DNA of 64,000 nucleotides from Tetmemena sp. SeJ-2015 (GCA_027382625.1 JAJKFJ010020752.1:186001-250000); one strand, 5' to 3'. Shown: positions 1 through 10,501, counted from the stretch's first letter. Notes: generated from the letters alone by a model not told the origin. Made by a program: numbers and translations.

Positions 1-54
1 GATCTGATGCCGCACTGCGGCGTTGCGCTGAGCGCATAGCTCGCCCAGAAATGC

Positions 55-79
55 AAAGGGCGCCCATGGGCGCCCCTTT
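55..79 (-). terminator. Rho-independent terminator after the first gap gene
   Basis: Two GGGCGCCC arms (58-65 and 68-75) separated by AT and flanked by AAA and TTT form a strong hairpin. Read on the minus strand it lies 25 bases after the gap stop codon and ends in TTTGC. The short T tract makes it moderate rather than ideal. Bases 1-54 upstream of it show no gene. Confidence 0.6.
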
Positions 80-104
80 CGTGGTTTCGATCAGCCCCTG
101 AGGG

Positions 105-1107
105 TCAGATCAGCTTGCCCATCGCCACGGCAGTATCCGCCATGCGGTTCGAGAAGCCCCATTCGTTGTCATACCAGGTCAGGATCGACACGAATGTCCC
201 GTCCATTACCTTGGTCTGGTCCATATGGAACACCGAGGAATGCGGATCGTGGTTGAAGTCGGACGAGACATTCTTGAACTCGGTATAGCCCAGAATACCC
301 TTGAGCGGCCCGCTTTCCGCCGCCGCCTTGATCGCGGCATTCACCTCTTCCACGCTGGTCGCGCGCTTGGCGATGAACTTCAGGTCCACGACCGAAACAT
401 TCGGCGTCGGCACGCGGATCGCGAAGCCGTCCATCTTGCCCTTCAACTCGGGCAACACCAGACCCACGGCCTTTGCCGCCCCGGTCGAGGTCGGGATCAT
501 GCTCAGCGCCGCAGCACGGCCCCGATACAGGTCCTTGTGCATCGTATCCAGCGTCGGCTGGTCGCCGGTGTAAGAGTGGATGGTGGTCATCATCCCCTTT
601 TCGATGCCGATGGCATCGTTCAGCACCTTGGCAACCGGCGACAGGCAGTTCGTCGTGCAGGACGCGTTGGACACGACCAGATCGTCCTTGGTCAACGTGC
701 CGTGGTTCACACCGTAAACGATGGTCTTGTCCGCGCCGTCACCGGGGGCCGAGATCAGGACCCGCTTCGATCCGTTCTCGAGATGGGCGAGGCATTTTTC
801 CTTCGAGGTGAAAATCCCCGTGCATTCCATCACGATATCCACATTGCCCCAGGGCAGTTCGGCGGGTTTTTGATCGCCGTGACCTGCATGTGGCCCCGGC
901 CAACATCAATCCAGTCAGGCCCCGTGGTGACCTCTACCGGGAAGCGGCCATGCACCGAATCAAAGCGCAGCAGATGCGCGTTGGTCTCGACCGGGCCAAG
1001 GTCGTTGATCGCGATGACCTGAATGTCTTGCGGCCCGATCGATGATCGCACCGCAGCACCTTGCGGCCGATGCGGCCGAATCCGTTGATGGCAACCTTGA
1101 CGACCAT
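105..1107 (-). CDS. gap: Type I glyceraldehyde-3-phosphate dehydrogenase (first copy, frame broken)
   Basis: It oxidises glyceraldehyde 3-phosphate to 1,3-bisphosphoglycerate with NAD(P) in the cytosol. The N-terminus [15 protein letters not shown] is the Rossmann nucleotide-binding start. The active-site motif [10 protein letters not shown] carries the catalytic cysteine, followed by the HSYTGDQ histidine block. Length matches the family (about 334 residues). The start ATG at 1107 has a good GGAGGAAG ribosome site. Two frame changes lie near 1045 and 870, and similarity continues in the new frame each time, so sequencing error is likelier than a pseudogene. A TGATAGCGCTAACA operator-like site lies about 40 bases upstream. 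It sits downstream of a 47-codon gene and a second gap gene on the same strand. Confidence 0.9.
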
Positions 1108-1143
1108 GGTCTTCCTCCGAAGCTTGCTGGATCCGGAACGCGG

Positions 1144-1157
1144 TGATAGCGCTAACA
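1144..1157. promoter_or_regulatory. CceR-like operator upstream of gap
   Basis: TGATAGCGCTAACA is a near-perfect palindrome around AGCGCT in the 89 bases between the small peptide gene and gap. It resembles, from memory, the motif of CceR, the LacI-family regulator of central carbon metabolism in Rhodobacter sphaeroides, which is a reasonable controller of a gap gene. Related half-sites occur beside the second gap gene (2456-2486). The regulator itself is not in the window, so the assignment is inference. Confidence 0.55.
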
Positions 1158-1196
1158 ACGCCAGCCGCGCAGAAAAGCAAGCCCAGTCTGCCCGGG

Positions 1197-1340
1197 TCAG
1201 TCCCAGAATTCCAGCATGTCCATCATGCCAAAGAACTTGCGCACAACGAAAAGCAGGCTTTCGCCGCCGGTCAGGGCGAAATCGGCCGCGATCCCGGCCA
1301 GGATCACCAGGGCCAGGATCAGGGCAACGCGATCGGTCAA
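1197..1340 (-). CDS. 47-residue membrane peptide between the two gap genes
   Basis: A TTG start at 1340 is preceded by AGGGAG at six bases' spacing. The frame encodes 47 residues starting (M)TDRVALILALVILAGIAADF and ending MLEFWD. Residues 6-22 are a single hydrophobic segment, followed by a basic, aromatic C-terminal half (VVRKFFGMMDMLEFW). It begins 10 bases after the stop of the upstream gap gene, so it is very likely cotranscribed and probably translationally coupled. I recall similar short membrane peptides beside gap in other Rhodobacterales, sometimes mislabelled as the dehydrogenase; no function is known to me. The non-ATG start and short length make it easy for gene finders to miss. 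Confidence 0.75.
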   Translation of the reverse strand: MTDRVALILALVILAGIAADFALTGGESLLFVVRKFFGMMDMLEFWD

Positions 1341-1350
1341 CGGCTTCTCC

Positions 1351-2347
1351 CTAGTTGAGAAGCCGCCCCATCACACCGGCCACGTCGGCCATGCGGCAGG
1401 AAAAGCCCCACTCGTTGTCATACCACGCCAGCACGCGCACGGTGCGGCCACCGACCACCTTGGTCTGGTCAGGCGCGAAGATAGACGATTGCGGCGTATG
1501 GTTGAAGTCGATCGACACTTTCGGCTCGGGGTCATAGGCCAGCACCATCCCCATGTAGCCCGCCGCCGCCTCGCGCACGATTTCGTTGACCTCCTCTACC
1601 GTCACCGACTTGCCCGCGACAAAGGTCAGGTCGACCGCGCTGACATTCGGCGTCGGCACGCGGATCGCCGATCCGTCCAGCTTGCCCGCCAGCTCGGGCA
1701 GCACCTCGCCAATCGCCTTTGCCGCCCCGGTCGAGGTCGGGATCATCGCCATCGCCGCCGCCCGCGCGCGGTAAAGGTCACTGTGGCGGCGGTCCAGCGT
1801 GGGCTGGTCGCCCGTATAGCTGTGGATGGTGGTCATGATGCCCGATTCGATGCCGATGGCGTCGTTCAGCACCTTGGCCAGCGGCGCAAGGCAGTTGGTG
1901 GTGCAAGACCCGTTCGACACCACCAGATGCTCGGCGGTCAGCGCGCGATGGTTGACGCCATAGACCACGGTCTTGTCGGCATTCTTGGCCGGGGCCGAGA
2001 TCAGCACGCGCTTGGCGCCGCGACCAATGAACGCGGCCTTGTCGCGGTCGTTGAACTTGCCGGTGCATTCCAGCACCACATCCACGCCCTGCCAGTCAGT
2101 TCCTGCGGGTCATACGGTAGACACTGCGGATCGGGCCGCGCCCAGATCAACTGGCCGATCGGTGACCTTCACCAACGCCGTGAAGCGGCCATGGACCGAG
2201 TCGTATTAGAAGATGGGCGTTGGTCTCGACCGGACCCGTGGCGTTGATCGCCACCACCTGCACGTCGTTGCGCCCCGATTCCGCGATATGCGCCAGGGTG
2301 CAGCGCCCGATGCGCCCGAATCCGTTGATCCCGATGGTGATGGTCAT
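1351..2347 (-). CDS. gap: Type I glyceraldehyde-3-phosphate dehydrogenase (second copy, frame broken)
   Basis: This is a second full-length gap homologue with start [21 protein letters not shown] and active-site block [21 protein letters not shown]. It differs clearly from the first copy (for example [21 protein letters not shown] against [21 protein letters not shown]), so it is a diverged paralogue rather than a recent duplicate. The two may serve different directions or cofactors, as with paired GAPDHs in other bacteria, but the sequence does not say which. Frame changes lie near 2205 and 2100. The gene opens a probable three-gene minus-strand unit: gap, peptide, gap. Confidence 0.88.
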
Positions 2348-2455
2348 AGATCTCGCGCTCCGGCTTGGCTTTTACTGGAACTCTTCAGGGCATAGGCTGT
2401 TACCTAATGTGTATCCCGGAGTATTCAAAGCCCGAAAACGACGTAATTTCATGTT

Positions 2456-2486
2456 GTTAGCGCAAACCTGGCATGTTTGCGCTAAC
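2456..2486. promoter_or_regulatory. Paired CceR-like half-sites in the gap/DUF808 divergent promoter
   Basis: GTTAGCGCAAAC (2456-2467) and its exact reverse complement GTTTGCGCTAAC (2475-2486) are separated by seven bases, giving a perfect 12-base inverted repeat. Each arm also resembles the operator found upstream of the other gap gene. It lies in the 209-base region between divergent gap (start 2347) and the DUF808 gene (start 2557), so it could control both. The repeat is seen; the regulator is inferred. Confidence 0.6.
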
Positions 2487-2556
2487 CGCGTCGCTGCTTT
2501 GCAGAATCTCTGGCGAATGGTTAACTCGACAAAGGTTTTCAAGGGGAAGCAGCAAG

Positions 2557-3525
2557 ATGAGTGGACTTCTGGCACTCCTGGACGATGTGGCCGCGATCGC
2601 CAAGGTTGCGGCGGCTTCGGTCGACGACATCGCCGCCGCCGCCGCAAAAGCCGGGGCCAAGGCCGCGGGTGTGGTCATCGACGATGCGGCGGTGACGCCC
2701 AAGTATGTCCATGGCTTCTCAGCGGACCGGGAATTGCCGATCATCTGGCGCATTTCGCTCGGTTCACTCAAGAACAAGCTGGTCGTCCTTCTGCCCGGGC
2801 TTCTGGCGCTGGACTATTTTCTGCCACAGGCGATCACGCCCCTGCTGATGCTGGGCGGGGCCTATCTCTGCTTCGAGGGCGCGGAGAAGCTGTTTCATGC
2901 CATGGCGCCCCATGCGGACGAGGCTGTCGCGGCGGATTTCGACCAGAAGGATGCAGCGCATCTTGAAGAGGAAAAGGTCGCAGGCGCGATCAAGACCGAT
3001 TTCATCCTGTCCGCCGAGATCATGACCATCGCCCTTGCACCACGAAACCCGAATTTCTGGTGAGCCAGCGCTGCGCGATCGTCGGCGCGATGATCACAGT
3101 TGCGGTATACGGCGCGGTGGCGCTGATCGTGAAGATGGACGATGTCGGCCTGCATCTGGCGGCCAATGCCAGGGGCGGCTTTCTGCGCGGCCTTGGCCGG
3201 GGGCTGGTGCGCGGGATGCCCAAGCTGATGGCCTTCCTGTCCACCGTCGGCACGGCGGCGATGCTTTGGGTCGGCGGCAACATCATCCTGCACGGGCTTG
3301 AGGTGACGCATCTCTGGCCCTGGCCCTATGAGATGATCCACTCGATTGCGGTAACACTCGCCCAGGCGATGCCGCGGCCTTGCAGGGGGCGACGGAAGGA
3401 TGGTGACGGCGGCGCTGGACGGGGTAGCGGGGCTGGTCCTGGGGCTGCTGTTGATCCCGGTCGCGACGCGGGTCGTCGGGCCGCTCTGGGCCAGGCTGAC
3501 CGGCGGCAAGGCGGCGGCGCATTAA
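2557..3525 (+). CDS. DUF808 (YedI-like) inner-membrane protein
   Basis: It belongs to the DUF808/YedI family of polytopic inner-membrane proteins of unknown function. Family hallmarks visible are MSGLLALLDDVAAIAKVAAASVDD at the start, the VDDIAAAAAKAGAKAAGVVIDD region, TPKYVHGF, IKTDFILSAEI, VALIVKMDDVGLHL and LSTVGTAAMLWVGG. The ATG at 2557 was chosen because the conserved MSGLLALLDD begins there with GGGGAAGCAGCAAG upstream; an earlier in-frame ATG at 2473 is not conserved. Frame changes near 3050 and 3375 are bridged by continued similarity, and the gene ends ARLTGGKAAAH at 3525. It is divergent from gap and shares the repeat at 2456-2486. Confidence 0.85.
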
Positions 3526-3533
3526 GCGCCGCC
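3513..3533. terminator. Hairpin between convergent DUF808 and rarD genes
   Basis: GGCGGCGC, a five-base loop ATTAA that includes the DUF808 stop codon, and GCGCCGCC form a perfect 8-base stem. There is no T tract, so this may be an mRNA 3' stabiliser or a weak bidirectional terminator serving the two convergent genes, whose ends are 10 bases apart. Confidence 0.4.
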
Positions 3534-3535
3534 CC

Positions 3536-4432
3536 TCAGCGGCGGCGCAGCACTGCGGTCAGATAGGCCGCAAGCGAGGCCCAGATGAAGGCAAAGCCCA
3601 GAAGCTTGCCCGCACTGAACGGCTCGCCGAACAGGAAGACCGCCGTCAGGAAAATCATCGTCGGCGCGATATATTGCATGATCCCGATGGTCGACAGCTT
3701 CAACAGTTTCGCCCCGTTGGCATAAAGCATCAGCGGAACGGCCGTCACGACACCCAGCCCCAATAGCAGCAGGTCGTCTGAAAGATTGCCCTGAAGGAAA
3801 TGGCTTTCGCCCTGTGCTGCCAGCCAGATCACATAGGCCAGGGCGAAGGGCAGCAGGATCAGCACTTCCAGCGCGAACCCCTGGTTCGGCCCCAGCGGCA
3901 GGCGGCGCTTGAGATAGGCATAGAAGCCCCAGGTCACGAACAGGCCAATGGCGACCACCGGAACCTTGCCGCTTTCCACGGTCAGGATGATGACCGCGAT
4001 GGCCGCGCCGGCAATGGCCACCCATTGCAGGCCGCGCAGCCGCTCGCCCAGCAACAGCGCGCCCAGCAGGATCGAGAAAAGCGGGTTGATGTAATAGCCC
4101 AAGGCCGCGTCCAGCGCATGGCCCGACTGGATGGACCAGACATAGATGCCCCAGTTCATCGTGATCAGCGCCGCCGTGACCGCCCCCATGCCCAGCATCT
4201 TCGGGCTGCGCAGCGCGGCGCGCAAATCGGCGGTGCGCCCGCGCAGGGCCAGCAGGGCCACCGCCACGGGAACCGACCAGATCACTCGATGCGCCACCAC
4301 CTCGGACGAGGGGATATGGGCAACCAGCTTCATGTAAAGCGGCAGGAACCCCCAAAGCAGATAGGCGGAAAGGGCATAGAGAAACCCAGCGCGGGTGTCG
4401 CCATGCAGCGGGGGAGAAGTGGTCTGGGACAT
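3536..4432 (-). CDS. rarD: RarD-family EamA transporter
   Basis: An intact 298-residue polytopic membrane protein with about ten hydrophobic segments. YLLWGFLPLYMKLVAHIPSSEVVAHRVIWS is the typical RarD N-terminus, and TIGIMQYIAPTMIFLTAVFLFGE the typical second EamA repeat. RarD proteins are drug/metabolite-superfamily permeases; the E. coli member was linked to chloramphenicol sensitivity, but no substrate is certain. The gene is unbroken and reads MSQTTSPP at 4432, with the stop at 3536 facing DUF808. About 65 bases separate it from the desaturase gene upstream on the complementary strand. Confidence 0.85.
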   Translation of the reverse strand: MSQTTSPPLHGDTRAGFLYALSAYLLWGFLPLYMKLVAHIPSSEVVAHRVIWSVPVAVALLALRGRTADLRAALRSPKMLGMGAVTAALITMNWGIYVWSIQSGHALDAALGYYINPLFSILLGALLLGERLRGLQWVAIAGAAIAVIILTVESGKVPVVAIGLFVTWGFYAYLKRRLPLGPNQGFALEVLILLPFALAYVIWLAAQGESHFLQGNLSDDLLLLGLGVVTAVPLMLYANGAKLLKLSTIGIMQYIAPTMIFLTAVFLFGEPFSAGKLLGFAFIWASLAAYLTAVLRRR

Positions 4433-4497
4433 GCGCCGGGTCTAGAGCGCCGCGCCCTGCGGCGCCACGGCAAACTTGTGCCCCTTACAATGGCGGA

Positions 4498-5391
4498 TCA
4501 GCGGCGGCGGGCCAGATAGTCTCGGGTAAATGCTGCATAGCCGTCAGCCGTGACCCTGAGATGCGCCTTCATCCGCCGGTGCAGCGCGGGCAGGCGGTGG
4601 AAGGGCACTGCCGGATAGGTGTGATGCTCGGCATGGTAGGGCATGTTCCAGGCCAGGAAACGGACAATCCTTGTGGTAAAGGTGGTGCGCGTGTTCAGGA
4701 ACATGTCGGCCACTTCAGGGCAATCGCCATGCTCGGCCAGAAGGTAAAGTCGCAGGCAGGGCTGACCCAGCAGAACGGGAACCAGCCAGACCCAGAGAAG
4801 CGCCGGAGTGAAAAACAGCGTGAATGCCGCAGCGGCGTAAAGCGCCAGCAGGATGCGAGCCTCGCGCTGCATCCGGGGCAGGGCGGTTTCGGGCAGATAG
4901 GGCGCCCTCACCCGACCCCGCGCCAGAGACCAGAGCAGCGCGATCCCCGATTTCCAATAGGGCAGGCCAGAGACATGCCAGGCCCAGGCCCGCAGGGTGG
5001 CGGGCTTGTCACTGTCAAGTTCGGGGTCCTTGCCGGGCTGGTTGGTCCAGCGGTGATGGGCCAGATGGAAGTAGCGGAACCATTCGAAGGGCAGGACCAG
5101 CACCAGCCCGCAGGCCCGCCCAACCGCTTCGTTCAGCCGTTCCGAGGCGAAGGGCGTCTTGTGGGTGCATTCATGTTCCAGGGTGAACAGGAAGACCAGC
5201 AGCACGCCCTGCACCGGCAACAAGAGCGGCCAGAGCGGCACCCGCAGCAGGATCAGCGTCGAGGTTACGGCGATCAGCCCCAGATGCCCGGCCAGATGCC
5301 GAAGGCCCGCCAAGTCCGACCGCGCGGTCAGCGCCGCCTTCTCGGTGGCGGGAAGGGTTGCGAGAAAGGCCTTGTGACCCGTCTCAGCCAT
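4498..5391 (-). CDS. Membrane fatty acid desaturase
   Basis: A 297-residue integral membrane desaturase (FA_desaturase family) that would use a di-iron centre and O2 to introduce a double bond into a lipid or carotenoid-like chain. The three histidine boxes are visible: HECTH, HLAHH and HAEHH (in YHAEHHTYPAVPFH), separated by hydrophobic segments such as LIAVTSTLILLRVPLWPLLLPV. The start MAETGHKAF at 5391 overlaps the stop of the upstream cupin gene by 8 bases, so the two are translationally coupled. A longer frame to 5556 exists but is the antisense/out-of-frame shadow of the cupin gene. The substrate cannot be told; beta-carotene ketolase-like and acyl-lipid desaturases are both possible. 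Confidence 0.8.
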   Translation of the reverse strand: MAETGHKAFLATLPATEKAALTARSDLAGLRHLAGHLGLIAVTSTLILLRVPLWPLLLPVQGVLLVFLFTLEHECTHKTPFASERLNEAVGRACGLVLVLPFEWFRYFHLAHHRWTNQPGKDPELDSDKPATLRAWAWHVSGLPYWKSGIALLWSLARGRVRAPYLPETALPRMQREARILLALYAAAAFTLFFTPALLWVWLVPVLLGQPCLRLYLLAEHGDCPEVADMFLNTRTTFTTRIVRFLAWNMPYHAEHHTYPAVPFHRLPALHRRMKAHLRVTADGYAAFTRDYLARRR

Positions 5392-5803
5392 GGGGCAGTT
5401 CCCAGCCGGGCGGGGCCAGTTCGAACCCCTCGAAGCGGAAACCGGGCGAGACGGTGCAGGACACCAGCGTCCAGTCCCCCAGACTGCGCGCCGCCTGCCA
5501 GTGACCGGCGGGCACCATGATCTGCGGGCATTCATCCGCCAGGACATCCGGGCCAAGCCGATGATCGCGCGCCACTGTCTCTCCCATCGACAGGGTCAGC
5601 GCCGCGCCGGAATGCCAAAGCCAGATCTCATCGGCATCGACCCGGTGCCAATGGCTGCGCTCGCCTGCCTTCAGCAGGAACAGGATCGCCGTGCCCGTGG
5701 CGCGGCCATTGACGTCCGGCCCGATCCAAGTGCGGCGATACCAGCCGCCTTCGGGATGGGGCTGAAGCCCCAGTTTCGCGATGATCCGCTCGGCGGTGGT
5801 CAT
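5384..5803 (-). CDS. Cupin-family protein (DUF985)
   Basis: A protein of about 139 residues beginning [26 protein letters not shown], which is the DUF985/Cupin_5 signature. [18 protein letters not shown] contains the cupin histidines, and [26 protein letters not shown] is the second conserved cupin motif. DUF985 proteins are small beta-barrels of uncertain function. The ATG at 5803 overlaps the upstream pseudouridine synthase stop as ATGA and has GGAGAG four bases before it; an ATG four codons earlier is less well placed. It overlaps the desaturase start by 8 bases, so rluE, this gene and the desaturase form one operon. Confidence 0.82.
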   Translation of the reverse strand: MTTAERIIAKLGLQPHPEGGWYRRTWIGPDVNGRATGTAILFLLKAGERSHWHRVDADEIWLWHSGAALTLSMGETVARDHRLGPDVLADECPQIMVPAGHWQAARSLGDWTLVSCTVSPGFRFEGFELAPPGWELPHG

Positions 5804-6335
5804 GCGTCTCTCCACTGTCCCGGCGCCAGGCCCTCAAGCGTCCAGTCGCCCACCCGCCAGCGGATCAGCCGCAGGCAGGGCAGGCCGACTGCCGCGCACA
5901 TCCGGCGCACCTGCCGGTTGCGGCCTTCGCGCAAAGTCAGTTCGATCCAGGCGTCCGGCACGGATTTCCGCTCGCGGATCGGTGGCGTGCGCGGCCAAAG
6001 CCATACGGGCGTATCGACCAGACGGGCGCGGGCCGGGCGGGTCATTCCATCCTTCAGCCTCACGCCTTCCGCCAGGGCGCGCAAGGCCTCGGGGCCAGGC
6101 ACGCCTTCGACCTGGGCAAGATAGGTCTTTTCAACTTGTGGCTGGGGTCGGCGATGCGGGCCTGCAAGCGACCGTCATCGGTCAGGACAACCAACCCCTC
6201 GCTGTCGCGATCCAGCCGCCCGGCAGCATAGACGCCCTTGACCGGCAGCACGTCGGCCAAGGTCGGCCGCCCTTCGCCATCGGTGAACTGGCACAGCATG
6301 TCATAGGGTTTGTTGAGAAGGATGAGCCGGGCCAT
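5800..6335 (-). CDS. rluE: 23S rRNA pseudouridine synthase, RluE type (one frameshift)
   Basis: RluE isomerises U2457 of 23S rRNA to pseudouridine. The start [19 protein letters not shown], the catalytic [17 protein letters not shown] motif with its aspartate, and the C-terminal [27 protein letters not shown] and GDWTLEGL match RluE closely. It lacks an S4 domain, as RluE does. A single frame change near 6130 follows an AAAA run read on the minus strand; one more A restores a continuous product of about 178 residues. The ATG at 6335 begins the conserved sequence; a start five codons earlier is possible. It heads the operon with the cupin and desaturase genes. Confidence 0.85.
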
Positions 6336-6433
6336 GACCCTAGCTGCCACGGGCGGGCGGCTTGTGCAAAATGAATCTGGTAGCGGCCAAGCCTGGTTGC
6401 GCCCGGACCCGCGGAGGTTTAACCAGCTCCACG

Positions 6434-6454
6434 GTATGTTACGTTATTACATAC
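6434..6454. promoter_or_regulatory. Zur-like operator upstream of zinT
   Basis: GTATGT and ACATAC arms enclose an A/T-rich centre TACGTTATT in an otherwise G/C-rich sequence, 28 bases before the zinT start. Zur sites in this class are A/T-rich palindromes of about this size, and ZinT is Zur-regulated in E. coli. The repeat is seen; the regulator is inferred. Confidence 0.5.
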
Positions 6455-6481
6455 GACTCAGTTGGAAAAAAGGAAAATCCA

Positions 6482-7135
6482 ATGCGGCGACCGACCTCTC
6501 TCGCGCTTCTGATCCTCACCGCGACGCTGGCGCTTGGGCCAATGGCCCAGGCCGAAACCGCGACGGACGGGCACGATCATCATCATATGACCGAAGCCGA
6601 GAAGCTGATTTACGACGGCGTTTTCGAAGACAGCCAGATCCAGCCTCGCACCCTCTCCGACTGGGCCGGCGAGTGGCAGTCGGTCTATCCGCTGCTGAAA
6701 GATGGCACTCTGGACCCCGTCATGGAGGCAAAGGCCAAGACCGGCGACAAATCGGCCCAGGAATACCGGGCCTATTATGAAGTCGGCTATAAAACCGATG
6801 TCGATCGCATCAAGATCGAAGGCGACAGCGTGTCCTTTCACAGTGGCGACAAGGTCGCGAGCGGTACGTATGCCTCGGACGGGTACGAGATCCTGACCTA
6901 TGAAGAGGGCGTCCGCGGCGTGCGCTACATCTTCAAGAAGACCGGCGGAGACGATGCTGCTCCGGCATGGATTCAGTTCTCGGACCATGCCATCGCGCCA
7001 AAGGCTTCAGGAAATTACCACCTGTATTGGGGCGAGGACCGCGCCAAGGTGCTGACCGAGCTGACGAACTGGCCGACCTATTATCCCGCAGCTCTGAGCG
7101 GCGGCGATATTGTGCATGAGATGCTGGCACATTGA
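6482..7135 (+). CDS. zinT: Periplasmic zinc/cadmium-binding protein ZinT
   Basis: ZinT (YodA) binds zinc in the periplasm and hands it to the ZnuABC importer. A signal peptide (MRRPTSLALLILTATLALG, cleavage near AQAETA) is followed by the histidine-rich HDHHH and the ZinT core LSDWAGEWQSVYPLL, EYRAYYEVGYKTDVDRIKI and the C-terminal ASGNYHLYWGEDRAKVL / WPTYYPAALSGGDIVHEML. Mature length is about 195 residues, normal for the family. The ATG at 6482 is chosen because the signal peptide starts there, with AAGGA upstream; longer in-frame starts run through the operator. No znuABC genes lie nearby. It converges with eno across a hairpin. Confidence 0.9.
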   Translation: MRRPTSLALLILTATLALGPMAQAETATDGHDHHHMTEAEKLIYDGVFEDSQIQPRTLSDWAGEWQSVYPLLKDGTLDPVMEAKAKTGDKSAQEYRAYYEVGYKTDVDRIKIEGDSVSFHSGDKVASGTYASDGYEILTYEEGVRGVRYIFKKTGGDDAAPAWIQFSDHAIAPKASGNYHLYWGEDRAKVLTELTNWPTYYPAALSGGDIVHEMLAH

Positions 7136-7141
7136 ATCGAA

Positions 7142-7173
7142 AGCGGGCGCCCCAGGGGCGCCCGCTCTTGTTT
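7142..7173. terminator. Terminator between convergent zinT and eno
   Basis: AGCGGGCGCCCC and GGGGCGCCCGCT (7142-7153, 7155-7166) form a strong hairpin with a tiny loop, followed by CTTGTTT on the plus strand. It lies seven bases after the zinT stop and can act for both genes. Confidence 0.65.
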
Positions 7174-7188
7174 CGGCGCTGCGGCCTG

Positions 7189-8495
<1,307 letters not shown>

Positions 8496-9392
8496 TTAGC
8501 CCCCCTTTGGCCTGCAAGGAAAGCGCCGCCTTGCGCTTGCGTTCGCGGGCGAATGTGTAAAGGCCCGAGCCGACCACGATGGCCGAGCCGATCAGGGCAT
8601 GCGCCTCGGCCGCTCGCCCAGGAAGATCACCCCCAGAGCCACGGCAAAGACCAGGCGGAATAGCGGAAGGGCGCTATGGCCGAGACCTCGCCGATGCGCA
8701 TGGCGTGGACATGGCGAATAGGCGACCAGCCCGGTCAGCAGCGCACCGCCCAGGTTCAGGGCCGCGGGCAGCGCAGGGAGGATGAAGGCGTCGCCCTGCA
8801 TGACCATCAGCAACACCCCCGCAGGAACCGTGGCGAAATAGCCCCAGGCCGAGACGCTGAACGTGCCGAGCGAGGGCTTCATCCGCCGCGTGGCCAGATC
8901 GCGCGCCGCCAGCGTGACGACGCAGAAGATCATCGCCACGCCCGCGATGTGAAAGCCGCCTTGCCAGGGCGACAGGATGACCAGCACGCCAAGAAAGCCG
9001 ACGCTGACCGCCAGCCAGCGCCGCCAGCCGACGGATTCGCCCAGAAACAGCGCCGCGCCCAAGGTCACGATCAGCGGCGGCCTGCAGCAGGGCCGAGGCA
9101 GCGCGAGCGGCGCCAGCGCCAGTGCGATGATGTAGAAGAAGGCGGCCGAGGCCTCGCCCAGGTGCGCACGCAGCGCCGCCCTTCAGCGCCTCGATCGAGA
9201 ACACCGCTCGCGCCCGACAGGCGATCAGCCGAAGACCATGTCCGGCGATGCCGTTGATGATCAGCACTTCCCGGGGGAAGATCGACCGTGGCACGTTTCA
9301 GAAACAGTCCTCACCGCGAATCCGCCATGGACAGAAGCATCCACAGCGCCGCCCGGCATTCTCGCCGATGCCGCCGAACCTGCCATTGTCAT
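8496..9392 (-). CDS. EamA-family (DMT) transporter, several frameshifts
   Basis: A ten-helix drug/metabolite-superfamily permease. Recognisable pieces are ALWMLLSM, IFPREVLIINGIAG, the GAALFLGESVGWRRWLAVSVGFLGVLVIL helix pair, and VFAVALGVIFLGERP at the end of the second EamA repeat. The reading frame changes several times between 9080 and 9330 and again near 8690, so the N-terminal third has to be pieced together. The start at 9392 has AGGAGAGG upstream. The natural end is the TAA at 8496 if one G is removed from a six-G run; otherwise translation goes on to 8470. It is probably cotranscribed with eno. The substrate is unknown. Confidence 0.65.
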
Positions 9393-9543
9393 GCCGCCTC
9401 TCCTTGCACATGCGGCACACCGGCACAGCCCGCCTGCATATCGCCGGCGGCGGCGGACGGAACCCCATCCGCGACTCTCTGCGTCGGTTCGGACAAGTGG
9501 CGCTTGACCCTGCCGGGCGATAAGCCCGGGAAGGCAGGAGGCA

Positions 9544-10372
9544 ATGATGCGCAGGGACAGGCTGGACAGTGCGGGGCTGCGATGCTTCTGGGGGTGCAAC
9601 TGCTGCTGGCCTTCAACCAGATCGTCGTGAAGCTGGTGAATGCTGGCCTGCAGCCGGTGTTTTTCGCCGGGTTGCGCTCGGCCCTGGCGGTGGTCTGCCT
9701 TTGGCTCTGGCTGCGCGCGCGGCGCCGCCGCGGCTGCGGCGGGCGCATTTGGCAGGGCTTGCTGATCGGGCGTCTTCTCGGCGGAATTCCTGTTTTGTTC
9801 GTAGCGCTGGATCTGACACGGTGGGGGGGCCTGGTCATCATGTATTCCATGCCGGTCTGGTTCCGATCCTGGCCACATTTTCGGCGGGGCGAGCGGGTGA
9901 CGCGCAACACGCCCTGGGCCTTCCCCTTGCCTTCGCGGGCTGCGCCTGGGCGATCCTGTCGCGCGCCCGGCGAGGGCGGCAGCCTGACGGCGATCTTTGC
10001 GCGCGGGGGCCCGGCCTGGGCTGGGCAGGCACGGCCTTTGTGGCGCGCCGCCCCGTGATCGGGCCAGGGGGCGGAAAATGCAGCTGTTCTGGAATGGTGC
10101 TGGGTCCGACCCGATTCTACTTCTGCCGCGCCGTTCTTTGCCCTGATCCGCGCCCTTCACCGACCCCATCTGGCGGACGGGTGTTTCAATCGCGGGGTGT
10201 GGTTCGCGATTCATTTCCTGGTTTGGCTGATGTCGTCTACCCTTCGGGACGGTGGATCCTTCTCTTCCTGACGCCGGGTCCTGTCGTCCTCCTGGGCGGG
10301 GCGCTGATGGGCGAGTTCGCTTTCGCGCAATCCTGGGGGGTTCGGCTGGTCGCGGCGGGGATGTGCTCATAA
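9544..10372 (+). CDS. EamA-like (DMT) transporter, heavily frameshifted
   Basis: A second polytopic permease-like gene, divergent from the previous one. VQLLLAFNQIVVKLVNAGLQPVFFAGLRSALAVVCLWLWLRARR is a typical EamA first repeat, and PVVLLGGALMGEFAFAQSWGVRLVAAG is a typical end of the second. The ATG at 9544 follows AGGAGG. Frame changes occur near 9590, 9840-9900, 9990 and several times to 10300, so the middle is only inferred. The true stop is uncertain; the last recognisable codon is near 10372, while one frame runs to 10488. Two divergent EamA genes in this place suggest related exporters, but no substrate can be named. Confidence 0.55.
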
Positions 10373-10501
10373 CGGGCGCCGCGGGGCAGGTGGCGACGGA
10401 CGCAGAATCGCGTCGGCCAGACGGATCGCCCCAGTTCACCCAAGGCATGAGGGTCGCCAAGGGCCGGATTTGGAAAAAGACCTGTTAGAAATCACTCCAA
10501 G

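Noticed and set aside
225..2247. Long plus-strand frames opposite both gap genes
   Set aside because: They are antisense shadows with Arg/His-rich composition typical of high-G/C complementary strands.
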